Part shown: piece by piece, positions 17,003 to 24,400 of the stretch
Layout: each line of letters starts with the position of its first letter
How positions within the stretch are numbered: position 1 is the first letter of the stretch
Origin: Enterocola sp045611845
GTDB taxonomy: Bacteria; Bacteroidota; Bacteroidia; Bacteroidales; Paludibacteraceae
Reading direction: 5' to 3'
Assembly: GCA_045611845.1 (NCBI GenBank)
Contig: JAZKXZ010000020.1
Span: 1 to 64,000 of the forward strand
Length of the DNA stretch: 64,000 nt
The notes under the pieces: generated by a model
What the model saw: the letters and a program-made list of their open reading frames with translations, nothing else
Databases searched by the model: none
What the model was told of the DNA's origin: nothing
Position numbers and translations under genes: made by a program

Positions 17003-18147
17003 CTGCCTAAAGCTATTTCTTGGTTTAATGCTGGATTTGCATACATGGTGTAAATCATGTGTCTTAGGAATGGATAATCAATATTTTCCATCTCTATTTT
17101 AGACAATTGATTTTCTACGTACGCCTCAAATTTTTCCTTATCCTTGTGAGTGTATTTATCTGAGAATTTATTGGTATTGTATAATAAATCTGCAGCTACA
17201 TAGTTGTTTGGATAAAGAATATAGTTTGCATGAAGACGTTTGTCGATTTCTGCGGTTAAGGCTTGAACTTGTTCTATTTTAGATAGTTCGTTCCAACTTT
17301 CTGGTGCTACAATAGGGTCACAAACATTGTAAGAAACTCTACCTTTTGGAGCCATCATACCTGTTTGCATACTGATAAGGTCGTCCATTGGAGACTTTTT
17401 AAAGTCTGGAATATCGCGTTTTTGTTGGAATTCTTTTGCTTTTAAGAAATCACATGCATCAAACTCGTAGTTTATGGCTATTGGAGTGATATTTAATTCA
17501 TTTATGCTTTCCACAAAAGAAGCCTTGCTACTCATATTCAACATTTTGATAATAGAAGGTTGAGTAACGTCGTTTGAGTCTTTTGCACGACCCTCTCTTT
17601 GAGCTAGCCAAACAGAAGATTTACGTTCAGAAATAACGTAGCGAATATATTCTGAAAGATTTTTAGAAATTAATAGTTGTTCCTTTATAGAGCCGTTGCG
17701 ACGCACGATAAAACTTTTGTTTAGGCGCACAGCATGCTCTATCCATGGTTGAATAAGAAGATTGTTGCCAATGGCAATTTGCGATGTATTGAAACCTTTG
17801 AAGTAAAGGTGCATATTAAGCAGCGCAGAGTCTAGAACTATATCTCTGTGGTTTGTAATAAACAAAGCGCCCTTTTCTTTGTCTATTTTTTCAGAGCCTA
17901 AAAGTTTTACATCTGTGCAAGATTTGTGCTCAATGGCTGTGAGGATAGTAACAATTACCTCTCTTTGGAAATCGTCTATTGTATTGATTGGAGCAAGAGT
18001 TCTTAAGAAATACTCTGCGTGGTCTGGTCCTAAAACATAACTTAATACCTTAAGAACTTCTGGACGATTTACTATCTGAGAAATTACATAAGGTACTTCT
18101 TCGTCGGAATAGCAACGTATGCTATCAAATTTTTCTGGATACTTCAT
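16999..18147 (-). CDS. PlsC-domain 1-acyl-glycerol-3-phosphate acyltransferase-like protein
   Basis: A 382-residue protein with the acyltransferase HxxxxD motif in ITNHRDIVLDSAL (about 95-107) and a second block, VWLAQREGRAKDSN, in the position of the FPEG motif. The long form with extra N- and C-terminal regions is common in Bacteroidota and is annotated as a glycerolipid acyltransferase; the acyl acceptor has not been shown for this one. A -7-like TAACTTTG lies at 18164-18171. xerD starts inside its final codons. Confidence 0.8.
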   Translation of the reverse strand: MKYPEKFDSIRCYSDEEVPYVISQIVNRPEVLKVLSYVLGPDHAEYFLRTLAPINTIDDFQREVIVTILTAIEHKSCTDVKLLGSEKIDKEKGALFITNHRDIVLDSALLNMHLYFKGFNTSQIAIGNNLLIQPWIEHAVRLNKSFIVRRNGSIKEQLLISKNLSEYIRYVISERKSSVWLAQREGRAKDSNDVTQPSIIKMLNMSSKASFVESINELNITPIAINYEFDACDFLKAKEFQQKRDIPDFKKSPMDDLISMQTGMMAPKGRVSYNVCDPIVAPESWNELSKIEQVQALTAEIDKRLHANYILYPNNYVAADLLYNTNKFSDKYTHKDKEKFEAYVENQLSKIEMENIDYPFLRHMIYTMYANPALNQEIALGR

Positions 18148-18241
18148 ATCGCAACTTTTTTTACAAAGTTAATAAATTAACTGTATTTGTAGCATGGTTA
18201 ATGCCAACTTTTTTATATTTTAGCATAAAATTATTTTAGTT

Positions 18242-18703
18242 ATGTTTTTAGAGATAGAAAGAAAATTTTTGGTAAGCGGTTTTGTGAGCGAAGGTCTGCG
18301 CTGCAAAAAGATGAAACAAGCGTATCTGGCAAAAGATGGTGCCACTGTGAGAGTGAGAATAGCAGACGAGAAAGCATTTTTGACCATTAAAGGCAAAACA
18401 GAAGGTTTTTCTAGGGCTGAATTTGAATATGAAATACCTATGGAAGATGCTAACGCAATGATGGAATTGGCAATTTATCCTCCTGTGATAAAAACTAGAT
18501 ACTACGCCGAAGTGGATGGTAAAACTTGGGAGGTAGATGTGTTTGAAGGTGAAAATGAGGGGCTTGTGATGGCAGAGATAGAATTAAGCAGTGAAAATGA
18601 GGAGTTTACAAAGCCAGAGTGGGCTGTGGAAGAAGTGACGGGCGACAAAAGGTATTATAATGCCTACCTAGCAAAGAATCCTCATAAAAATTGGCAAAAA
18701 TAA
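18242..18703 (+). CDS. CYTH-domain triphosphate tunnel metalloenzyme
   Basis: A 153-residue protein with the defining EIERKFLV (ExExK) motif at residues 3-10 and alternating acidic and basic strands that line the tunnel (RVRIADEKAFLTIKG, EFEYEIPM, EVDVFEGENEGLVMAEIEL). Relatives hydrolyse triphosphates such as inorganic tripolyphosphate; adenylate cyclase or thiamin triphosphatase activities also occur in the family. It is a single gene, divergent from the acyltransferase. Its promoter is not obvious. Confidence 0.88.
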   Translation: MFLEIERKFLVSGFVSEGLRCKKMKQAYLAKDGATVRVRIADEKAFLTIKGKTEGFSRAEFEYEIPMEDANAMMELAIYPPVIKTRYYAEVDGKTWEVDVFEGENEGLVMAEIELSSENEEFTKPEWAVEEVTGDKRYYNAYLAKNPHKNWQK

Positions 18704-18733
18704 AGCTCGACTATTTTTGGGGATAGTCGAGCT
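18704..18733. terminator. bidirectional terminator between convergent genes
   Basis: A perfect 11-bp stem, AGCTCGACTAT/ATAGTCGAGCT, with an 8-nt loop. The T-rich tail is better on the minus strand (TTATTTTTG), serving the small lipoprotein gene; it also lies just after the CYTH stop. Confidence 0.75.
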
Positions 18734-18754
18734 CCTTTCTATAAAGGACTTTTA

Positions 18755-19030
18755 TTATAATTTACATTCTTCGTTGCCTTGTTTGGTAATTTTTGTTATT
18801 TCTCCTAGTTCTATACCTAAAATAGAGATTATACCAATTTCTTCCATTTCTTGTTTTTCAGCAACAGTCATAACTAAATCCATATCTTCGTATTGTCTCA
18901 ATCCGTTGACATCTACATAAGTATATTCAACTTCCCAACAGTATTTATTTGGGTCTTCTGGATTTTCACATGAAACAAAGGCCATTGCCATAGCTACTAC
19001 AGCAAATAGCATTGAAAACATCTTCTTCAT
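18755..19030 (-). CDS. small lipoprotein of unknown function
   Basis: A short predicted lipoprotein (about 91 residues) with an N-terminal signal and lipobox FVSC followed by ENPEDP. The rest is acidic with two cysteines; I recognise no domain. Three in-frame ATGs precede MKKMF; I chose the last because it gives a normal charged signal-peptide N-terminus. It has its own promoter and terminator, so it is expressed independently of tyrA upstream. Confidence 0.65.
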   Translation of the reverse strand: MKKMFSMLFAVVAMAMAFVSCENPEDPNKYCWEVEYTYVDVNGLRQYEDMDLVMTVAEKQEMEEIGIISILGIELGEITKITKQGNEECKL

Positions 19031-19058
19031 AATCATCATTTTTTTAAAGTTTATACTG

Positions 19059-19088
19059 CAAAGATAGCATTTTTTGGGGGTTACTCAA
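19059..19088 (-). promoter_or_regulatory. promoter of the small lipoprotein gene
   Basis: TTG (19086-19088), 19 nt, then TATCTTTG (19059-19066) on the minus strand. The -33 element lies beside the tyrA stop codon. Confidence 0.7.
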
Positions 19089-19854
19089 TATTTTTGCGCA
19101 ATTTTTTAAGATAATTTTGCAAAGCTGTGGTGTCTTTTGTTTCTACTAATTCTAAAAGATACTTCAATTCTTTGCGAATATTCTCCACTTGACCGCCTGT
19201 GAATGGGTTGAAAAGAATTTCTGTAAGCAGATAATCATCTTCTGAAAACAAACCACGAGCAATAGCCATGTGTTTCTTAAATGTGGTACCTGGAGCATCT
19301 TGATGCTTCATTACTGCCGCAAACACCATAGTAGAAACGAATGGAATAGATAGCGAATACGCAATGGTTTCGTCGTGTTCTAGGAATGTGTATTCGAAAA
19401 TATTTAGGTGTAGGCTATTGTAAAGGTCTTTGAAGAACACTTTACCCATGTGGTCGGACTCTGAAATGATAATAGCATTTTGTGTGCTAAGGTCTTCAAG
19501 ATTTGCAAAGGTAGGACCAAACATAGGGTGAGTAGAAACATAGCGCATTCCACAATTTGCATAAAACTCTGGAAGCCCTGTCTTTACAGATGCAATATCT
19601 GAAATAATACAAGATTTTGGTAGGTGTGGAAGCACTGCATTGAACGCATCAATGGTGTGATTTAGCGAAACGCAGTTGATTAGCAGCTCTGGCTCAAACT
19701 CTTGAATTTCTTCGTATGTGGTCATACGATATGTGTTGAATACGAAGCGAAGGTTCTTTGGATTTACATCGAACAAAGCCACTTCGTGCTGCATGCACAA
19801 CACATCTGTTAAAAATGTGCCCATCTTTCCGGCACCAAGGATTAATATTTTCAT
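19081..19854 (-). CDS. tyrA: prephenate dehydrogenase
   Basis: NAD(P)-dependent oxidative decarboxylation of prephenate to 4-hydroxyphenylpyruvate, the tyrosine branch. The 257 residues start with the Rossmann motif ILGAGKMG and contain YVSTHPMFGPT (about 118-128) with the catalytic histidine region. No chorismate mutase or ACT domain is attached; the mutase sits on the DAHP synthase next door. It is the last gene of the pheA-aminotransferase-DAHP synthase-tyrA operon. Confidence 0.93.
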   Translation of the reverse strand: MKILILGAGKMGTFLTDVLCMQHEVALFDVNPKNLRFVFNTYRMTTYEEIQEFEPELLINCVSLNHTIDAFNAVLPHLPKSCIISDIASVKTGLPEFYANCGMRYVSTHPMFGPTFANLEDLSTQNAIIISESDHMGKVFFKDLYNSLHLNIFEYTFLEHDETIAYSLSIPFVSTMVFAAVMKHQDAPGTTFKKHMAIARGLFSEDDYLLTEILFNPFTGGQVENIRKELKYLLELVETKDTTALQNYLKKLRKNIE

Positions 19855-19902
19855 ATACTATTATTTTCTGTTATTCATTTTAAATAGGTGAGTTTTAGAC
19901 TC

Positions 19903-20964
19903 CTATTTTATGATTTCCATTTGTTGACGTACTGACTCTTCGTGCACTGCTTCTAAGTATTTGCGGATAAAATCTGCAGACATACCTAGGCGTTCACCCA
20001 TGATGATGCGTTTTTGCATGATTTCGTCGTAACGACCGGTTTGTAATACTTGGATATTGTGTTCTTTTTTGTACTGACCGATTTCACGAGAGATGCGCAT
20101 ACGTTTTGCTAGAAGTTCTAACAGTTCGTGGTCGGTGGTATCGATTTGTTTACGTAGGGTACTTAGACTTTCGGTTTCTTTTTTCATATCACGAATGATT
20201 AGTGTGTCTATTACATAGTCTAGGATGTCTGGAGTAAGTTGTTGCGCAGCGTCACTCCATGCTTTATCTGGATTGCAGTGAGATTCTATCATAAGACCGT
20301 CGAAACCAAGGTCCATTGCTTGTTGACATAGTGGAGCAATAAGTTCGCGTTTACCACCGATGTGAGAAGGGTCGCAAATGATAGGAAGGTTTGGATAGCG
20401 ACGACGAAGCTCTATAGGAATATTCCATTGTGGTAGGTTACGATAGATTTTTTTGTCGTATGTGCTGAAACCACGGTGAATAGCGCCTAGTTTACGGATG
20501 CCTGCATTGTAAAGGCGTTCCATAGCACCAATCCAAAGCTCTATGTCTGGATTTACTGGGTTTTTCACAAGTACTGGAATATCTACACCTTGTAGGGCAT
20601 CTGCAATCTCTTGCATTGCAAATGGGTTTGCAGAGGTGCGTGCACCAATCCAAAGAATGTCGATGCCGTGTTTTAGGGCTTCTTCAATGTGTTTTGCAGT
20701 AGCCACTTCTGTGCCTACAAACATACCTGTTTCTGCTTTTACACGTTGAAGCCAAGGAAGACCTTCTGCTCCTACCCCCTCAAAACCACCTGGTTTGGTA
20801 CGTGGTTTCCAAATACCTGCACGGAACACTGGCACACCGTTTTTAGATAGGGCAATGGCGGTGTTCATTACTTGTTCTTCTGTTTCTGCGCTACAAGGAC
20901 CCGCTATAATTAGTGGGCGGTCGGCACTCATGCCTGGTAGCAAAATTGGTTGTAAGTCTTTCAT
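19903..20964 (-). CDS. bifunctional DAHP synthase / chorismate mutase
   Basis: One 353-residue chain catalyses the first shikimate-pathway step (phosphoenolpyruvate plus erythrose 4-phosphate to DAHP) and the chorismate-to-prephenate step. Residues about 1-260 are a type I-beta DAHP synthase (IAGPCSAE, FRAGIWKPRTKPGGFEG, CDPSHIGGKREL). Residues about 265-353 are an AroQ-type mutase (LSTLRKQIDTTDHELLELLAKRM, ISREIGQYKK). Fusing the two can let prephenate or chorismate feed back on DAHP synthase, as shown for other fusions of this kind. It sits between the aminotransferase and tyrA. Confidence 0.94.
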   Translation of the reverse strand: MKDLQPILLPGMSADRPLIIAGPCSAETEEQVMNTAIALSKNGVPVFRAGIWKPRTKPGGFEGVGAEGLPWLQRVKAETGMFVGTEVATAKHIEEALKHGIDILWIGARTSANPFAMQEIADALQGVDIPVLVKNPVNPDIELWIGAMERLYNAGIRKLGAIHRGFSTYDKKIYRNLPQWNIPIELRRRYPNLPIICDPSHIGGKRELIAPLCQQAMDLGFDGLMIESHCNPDKAWSDAAQQLTPDILDYVIDTLIIRDMKKETESLSTLRKQIDTTDHELLELLAKRMRISREIGQYKKEHNIQVLQTGRYDEIMQKRIIMGERLGMSADFIRKYLEAVHEESVRQQMEIIK

Positions 20965-20997
20965 ATTATATATATTTTTTTATTTATTATCGAATAG

Positions 20998-22161
20998 TTA
21001 AGCAGTTAGAAGTTTGATTCTTTCTAACGCCTCGGTTAGTTTAGCTTCGGTGGCACAAAGGGAGATGCGAATGTAGCGTGCTCCGTTGCTACCGAATATG
21101 AAGCCAGGAGTGATAAACACTCGTGCCTCGTGTAATATTTTTTCTGTTAGTTCTTCTACATCGTTTAACTCTGCAGGGATTTTACCCCACACAAACATAC
21201 CTACTTGATTTTTGTCGTATGTGCAGCCTAAAATGTTCATAATTTGTTCTGCTACCGCACGACGTTTGCCATAAAGGTCTATATTCATGGCTTCGTGCCA
21301 AGCATCTTCGTTGTGAAGAGCCTCTGCTGCAGCAAGTTGAAGTGGACGGAACATACCAGAGTCGATATTAGATTTCACTTTTAAAATCCACTGAATAAAA
21401 GTAGGATTTGCGGCAATCATACCCACACGCCAACCTGGCATATTGTGACTTTTACTCATAGAATTGAACTCTATACAGCAGTCTTTTGCACCTTCTATTT
21501 GCATTATGCTAAGTGGCTCGCGATTTAGAATTAGGCTGTATGGATTGTCGTTTACAACTACTATATTGTGTTTTTTAGCAAAAGTAACTAGTTTTTCTAG
21601 AAGTTCTACGCTCGCATTGGCACCTGTTGGCATATTTGGGTAGTTTACCCACATAAGTTTTACATCGGTTAGGTCCATTTTTTCTAAAGCGTCGAAGTCT
21701 GGAGTCCAGTTTTTGTCTTCAAGTAGGTCGTAATATACCACCTCAGCACCTAAAAGGCTGCTAAGTGATGAATATGTTGGGTAACCTGGGTTTGGCACAA
21801 GCACCTTTTCGCCAGGGTTTACAAATGCAAGTGTAACATGAAGGATACCCTCTTTTGAACCAATAAGTGGTTGGATTTCAGTGGCTGGATTTAGCTCCAC
21901 ACCATACCAACGTTTGTAAAAGTCGGCAAAGCCTTGACGTAATTCTGGAATACCTACGTATGGTTGATAGCCGTGTACGTTTGCAAGTGGCGCAGTTTCA
22001 CAAAGTTTTTTAATGGTTTGTTCTGAAGGTGGCATGTCTGGACTACCTATACCTAGGCTTATTACGTCCATGCCTTGTGCGTTCATTGCGGCTACTTCTT
22101 TTAGTTTGCGTGAGAAGTAGTATTCTTGTATGGTATCTAATCGTTTTGCTGGTGTTATCAT
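20998..22161 (-). CDS. PLP-dependent class I/II aminotransferase
   Basis: A fold-type I aminotransferase of 387 residues. The PLP lysine lies in SMSKSHNMPGWR (about 230), with NPGYPTY and the aspartate region VVNDNPY ahead of it. Its place between pheA and the DAHP synthase suggests transamination of phenylpyruvate and 4-hydroxyphenylpyruvate, though related enzymes act on aspartate or LL-diaminopimelate. I start it at MITPAKRL (22161). The open frame runs further up to 22212, but those extra 17 codons include the end of a dispersed repeat and do not look like protein. Confidence 0.88.
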   Translation of the reverse strand: MITPAKRLDTIQEYYFSRKLKEVAAMNAQGMDVISLGIGSPDMPPSEQTIKKLCETAPLANVHGYQPYVGIPELRQGFADFYKRWYGVELNPATEIQPLIGSKEGILHVTLAFVNPGEKVLVPNPGYPTYSSLSSLLGAEVVYYDLLEDKNWTPDFDALEKMDLTDVKLMWVNYPNMPTGANASVELLEKLVTFAKKHNIVVVNDNPYSLILNREPLSIMQIEGAKDCCIEFNSMSKSHNMPGWRVGMIAANPTFIQWILKVKSNIDSGMFRPLQLAAAEALHNEDAWHEAMNIDLYGKRRAVAEQIMNILGCTYDKNQVGMFVWGKIPAELNDVEELTEKILHEARVFITPGFIFGSNGARYIRISLCATEAKLTEALERIKLLTA

Positions 22162-22195
22162 AGTTGTTGTGTTTTTAAAATTTATACTCTTCGTA

Positions 22196-22274
22196 TTATT
22201 CGCTACGCTCATGATATCAGGCTGCTCTCGGCATAGTTAAGTAAACTTAACTCTGCTCTCGATTGCACTGATAT
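22196..22274. repeat. structured dispersed repeat, family A, copy 2
   Basis: Read on the minus strand, it has outer arms ATATCAG/CTGATAT, an inner TGC/GCA step, the core GAGAGCAGA, a perfect 7-bp inner stem AGTTAAG/CTTAACT, then TATGCCGAG. Copy 1 at 141-222 has the same core and geometry, but arms and inner stem that differ and remain self-complementary. The left part encodes the last residues of PheA (CNREQS and stop). Confidence 0.78.
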
Positions 22275-23089
22275 TCCCCTAAAACTCGTAAGTCTTTTGT
22301 GAATGGGCGAATGGCATCCATAGCTTGAGAATATGCTAAATAGTTAGAGAACGTTAGGTTGATATAGAACTGATACTCCCATTCGCGCCCAACTATTGGC
22401 AGCGACTGGATTTTTGTTAAATTTATATGGTAAAACCATAGAACTGATAGCACTTTTGCTAGTGCACCCTCGTCGTGAGGCAGGGTGAACACCACAGAAG
22501 CTTTGTCTACGGTTTTATCTTTTAGGTAATCTTCTGCAGTCCATGGGTCTGCCACAATAAGGAAACGTGTAAAGTTTCGTTTGTTGGTTTCGATGCCTTC
22601 GGCTAGGATTTCTAAGCCATAAATTTCAGCAGCTAGTTTGCTACAGATAGCAGCCTTACCCATAATGCCTTGTTCGGCAATCATTTTTGCACTTGCGGCA
22701 GTGTCGTCTGCCTCCACTGCTTTAAGGTTTGGATATTGAGATAGGAAATCTTCGCATTGCATAAGAGCCATTGGGTGAGAAAGTACCTCTGTGATATCTG
22801 AAATCTTTTGTCCAGGGAGTGCCACCAAATTGTGCTCAATACGAAGTTTTGTTTCTCCTAGAATGGTTAAGCCACTCTCTTTAAGCATATTGTGATTTGG
22901 AAGCAAACTTCCTGCTATGGTATTCTCAATAGCCACAGCTCCTAAAATAGAATTATCCTTTTTTATTGTAGCAAAAAGACTCTTAAAAGTTTCGCATGGA
23001 ATACTCTCTATCTTTTCCTCACTGAAAAACTGACGGGCTGCTATATCGTGGAAACAGCCTGCTACCCCCTGAATTGCTACTTTTCTCAT
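22247..23089 (-). CDS. pheA: prephenate dehydratase
   Basis: Converts prephenate to phenylpyruvate. The 280-residue chain has the catalytic domain (1-180: QGVAGCFHDIAARQFF at the start; NKRNFTRFLIV with the catalytic TRF) and a C-terminal ACT domain (about 195-275: VVFTLPHDEGALAKVL...QSLPIVGREWEYQFYI) that normally senses phenylalanine. There is no fused mutase. The last residues, QCNREQS, come from a dispersed repeat that overlaps the stop codon. It is the first gene of the operon, directly behind the Phe/Tyr attenuator. Confidence 0.94.
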   Translation of the reverse strand: MRKVAIQGVAGCFHDIAARQFFSEEKIESIPCETFKSLFATIKKDNSILGAVAIENTIAGSLLPNHNMLKESGLTILGETKLRIEHNLVALPGQKISDITEVLSHPMALMQCEDFLSQYPNLKAVEADDTAASAKMIAEQGIMGKAAICSKLAAEIYGLEILAEGIETNKRNFTRFLIVADPWTAEDYLKDKTVDKASVVFTLPHDEGALAKVLSVLWFYHINLTKIQSLPIVGREWEYQFYINLTFSNYLAYSQAMDAIRPFTKDLRVLGEYQCNREQS

Positions 23090-23106
23090 ATCTCTAGTTA
23101 TTAAAA

Positions 23107-23138
23107 TTAAAAAATCCCGCTCCTGAAGGAACGGGATT
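23107..23138 (-). terminator. attenuator terminator in the pheA leader
   Basis: An 11-bp stem (one G-U pair) with tetraloop TTCA, AATCCCGTTCC/GGAGCGGGATT, followed on the minus strand by six T. It lies between the leader peptide and the pheA start, with no gene ending just before it except the leader ORF. Its left arm CCCGTTC (23129-23135) is exactly complementary to GAACGGG at 23184-23190. Confidence 0.92.
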
Positions 23139-23183
23139 CAATATATTTGATTAATTATCTTCTTTCACATACATACATCAAAA

Positions 23184-23190
23184 CCCGTTC
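23184..23190 (-). promoter_or_regulatory. antiterminator segment GAACGGG
   Basis: Seven nucleotides starting at the last base of the leader stop codon form a perfect complement of the terminator's left arm. A ribosome that reaches the stop codon would cover it, so the terminator forms; a ribosome stalled at the Phe/Tyr codons leaves it free to block the terminator. Confidence 0.8.
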
Positions 23191-23246
23191 TACTTTGTGA
23201 TAAAGTAAAAATAGTAATAAAAGTATGTAAAGAATGTGTTTCTCAT
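23190..23246 (-). CDS. Phe/Tyr leader peptide of the pheA operon
   Basis: An ATG-TAG reading frame of 18 residues, MRNTFFTYFYYYFYFITK, with five Phe and five Tyr, eight of them consecutive (codons 8-15). It lies about 17 nt downstream of the predicted transcription start, and its stop codon abuts the antiterminator. The composition matches an operon that makes both amino acids. It is analogous to pheL of enteric bacteria but unrelated in sequence. No Shine-Dalgarno sequence is visible, as is usual in this phylum. Confidence 0.9.
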   Translation of the reverse strand: MRNTFFTYFYYYFYFITK

Positions 23247-23269
23247 GTGTTTTGTAACAAATTATGATG

Positions 23270-23300
23270 CAAATGTACTGCTATTTTTTAAAAACGCAAA
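23270..23300 (-). promoter_or_regulatory. promoter of the pheA operon
   Basis: TTTG (23297-23300), exactly 19 nt, then TACATTTG (23270-23277) on the minus strand, with transcription expected to start near 23263. Confidence 0.85.
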
Positions 23301-23336
23301 CGGTTCGCACTTTTTTTTGAAGAATTATTAGATTTT

Positions 23337-24269
23337 TTATTTATTTGGCACAAAAACCATCATATAAGTTGGCACTCCTTCGGCATTTAAGAACACTGAG
23401 AACTCTACTTTAGTATTTGTTGTACCATTTGAAACTGTTACTAGTTCTAGTTTTCCTGCTGCTATCGCTTTACCTACAATTACCTTTTCTGCATCTGTAG
23501 CAACTGAATATCCTTCGGTAACTGCTGCAACTGCATCTATTTCTTCATCAGTTGGTTGCGCTAGCCAATCGCCACCTATTTCTGGCATACCAAATGCATT
23601 AGAGAGATTGTGAAGTGCTCTGGTATAGTTGTAAGTTATTTTTTTGTAAGATTTATCTGATGTATCTGGCAATGCTTCTGAATAACCTTCTGTAATTTTA
23701 ATAAGTTTATCTGCGCTAAAATCGTAATTTGCTATTACACTTTTAGCATTGCCATCTTGCCAATATTCTGATACTATCTCAGGAAAGAAAAGTGAATTTT
23801 CTTTTTCCTCTACGTACACATTTAGATTGTCTTCAACAACATCTTCTGAGCAACCCCACACAAATTGGTGTACATCTGGTTTAACCACAGCAAAAGTTTG
23901 CTCTTTTGCAGCCACAGCTTCTTTTGAGCCATATTTATAAACAATTTTTATCTTGATGGTTACCTCAGATGCATCTTTTGCAAGCAACACCACTGTCTTG
24001 TATTCATTGCCATCTTCTGTGCAGTAGAAATCTAATACAGGCACATTATTGGCATACCAAGTAACCTCTTTTGAACTATAACCTTGAGTTGGAGGTGTAG
24101 TTTCTTCTACTTCAAACTCTATCCATTGACCAGCTACTAGAAGCTCTGGGTCTGCTTCAATGACAGAAGATAAGTTTCCTGCTTGTGGATTTACTGGTTC
24201 TTTGTCGCCCGCACAAGAAGCCAAACATAAAATTCCTAACACTAATGAAATAAAATTAAGCTTTTTCAT
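23337..24269 (-). CDS. predicted lipoprotein of unknown function
   Basis: A 310-residue lipoprotein: signal MKKLNFISLVLGILCLASC with lipobox LASC, then a polar beta-rich chain with Ig-like spacing (about 30-135), including KEVTWYANNVPVLDF. I recognise no enzymatic motif. The start at 24269 is preferred over a Met nine codons upstream because it gives a clean signal peptide. A -7-like TACCTTTG lies 24 nt upstream at 24294-24301. The 24297-24400 gap to the next gene holds nothing else that I can name. Confidence 0.7.
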   Translation of the reverse strand: MKKLNFISLVLGILCLASCAGDKEPVNPQAGNLSSVIEADPELLVAGQWIEFEVEETTPPTQGYSSKEVTWYANNVPVLDFYCTEDGNEYKTVVLLAKDASEVTIKIKIVYKYGSKEAVAAKEQTFAVVKPDVHQFVWGCSEDVVEDNLNVYVEEKENSLFFPEIVSEYWQDGNAKSVIANYDFSADKLIKITEGYSEALPDTSDKSYKKITYNYTRALHNLSNAFGMPEIGGDWLAQPTDEEIDAVAAVTEGYSVATDAEKVIVGKAIAAGKLELVTVSNGTTNTKVEFSVFLNAEGVPTYMMVFVPNK

Positions 24270-24293
24270 ATCATATATTTTTAAATTCGGCTG

Positions 24294-24301
24294 CAAAGGT
24301 A
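24294..24301 (-). promoter_or_regulatory. possible -7 element of the lipoprotein gene
   Basis: TACCTTTG on the minus strand. A TTTG lies only 15 nt upstream, closer than usual, so the -33 part is doubtful. Confidence 0.4.
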
Positions 24302-24400
24302 ATGATAATTTCTGCTCAAATGTTAAAATCCCGATTTTTTTACAAATTGTTAAACCTATAACAGCGTAATGTTAAGGAAGTTAAAGAGGAAGTGAATAGA

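Noticed and set aside
22162..22212. Extended N-terminus of the aminotransferase
   Set aside because: The extra codons run into a dispersed repeat; the family start is MITPAKRL.
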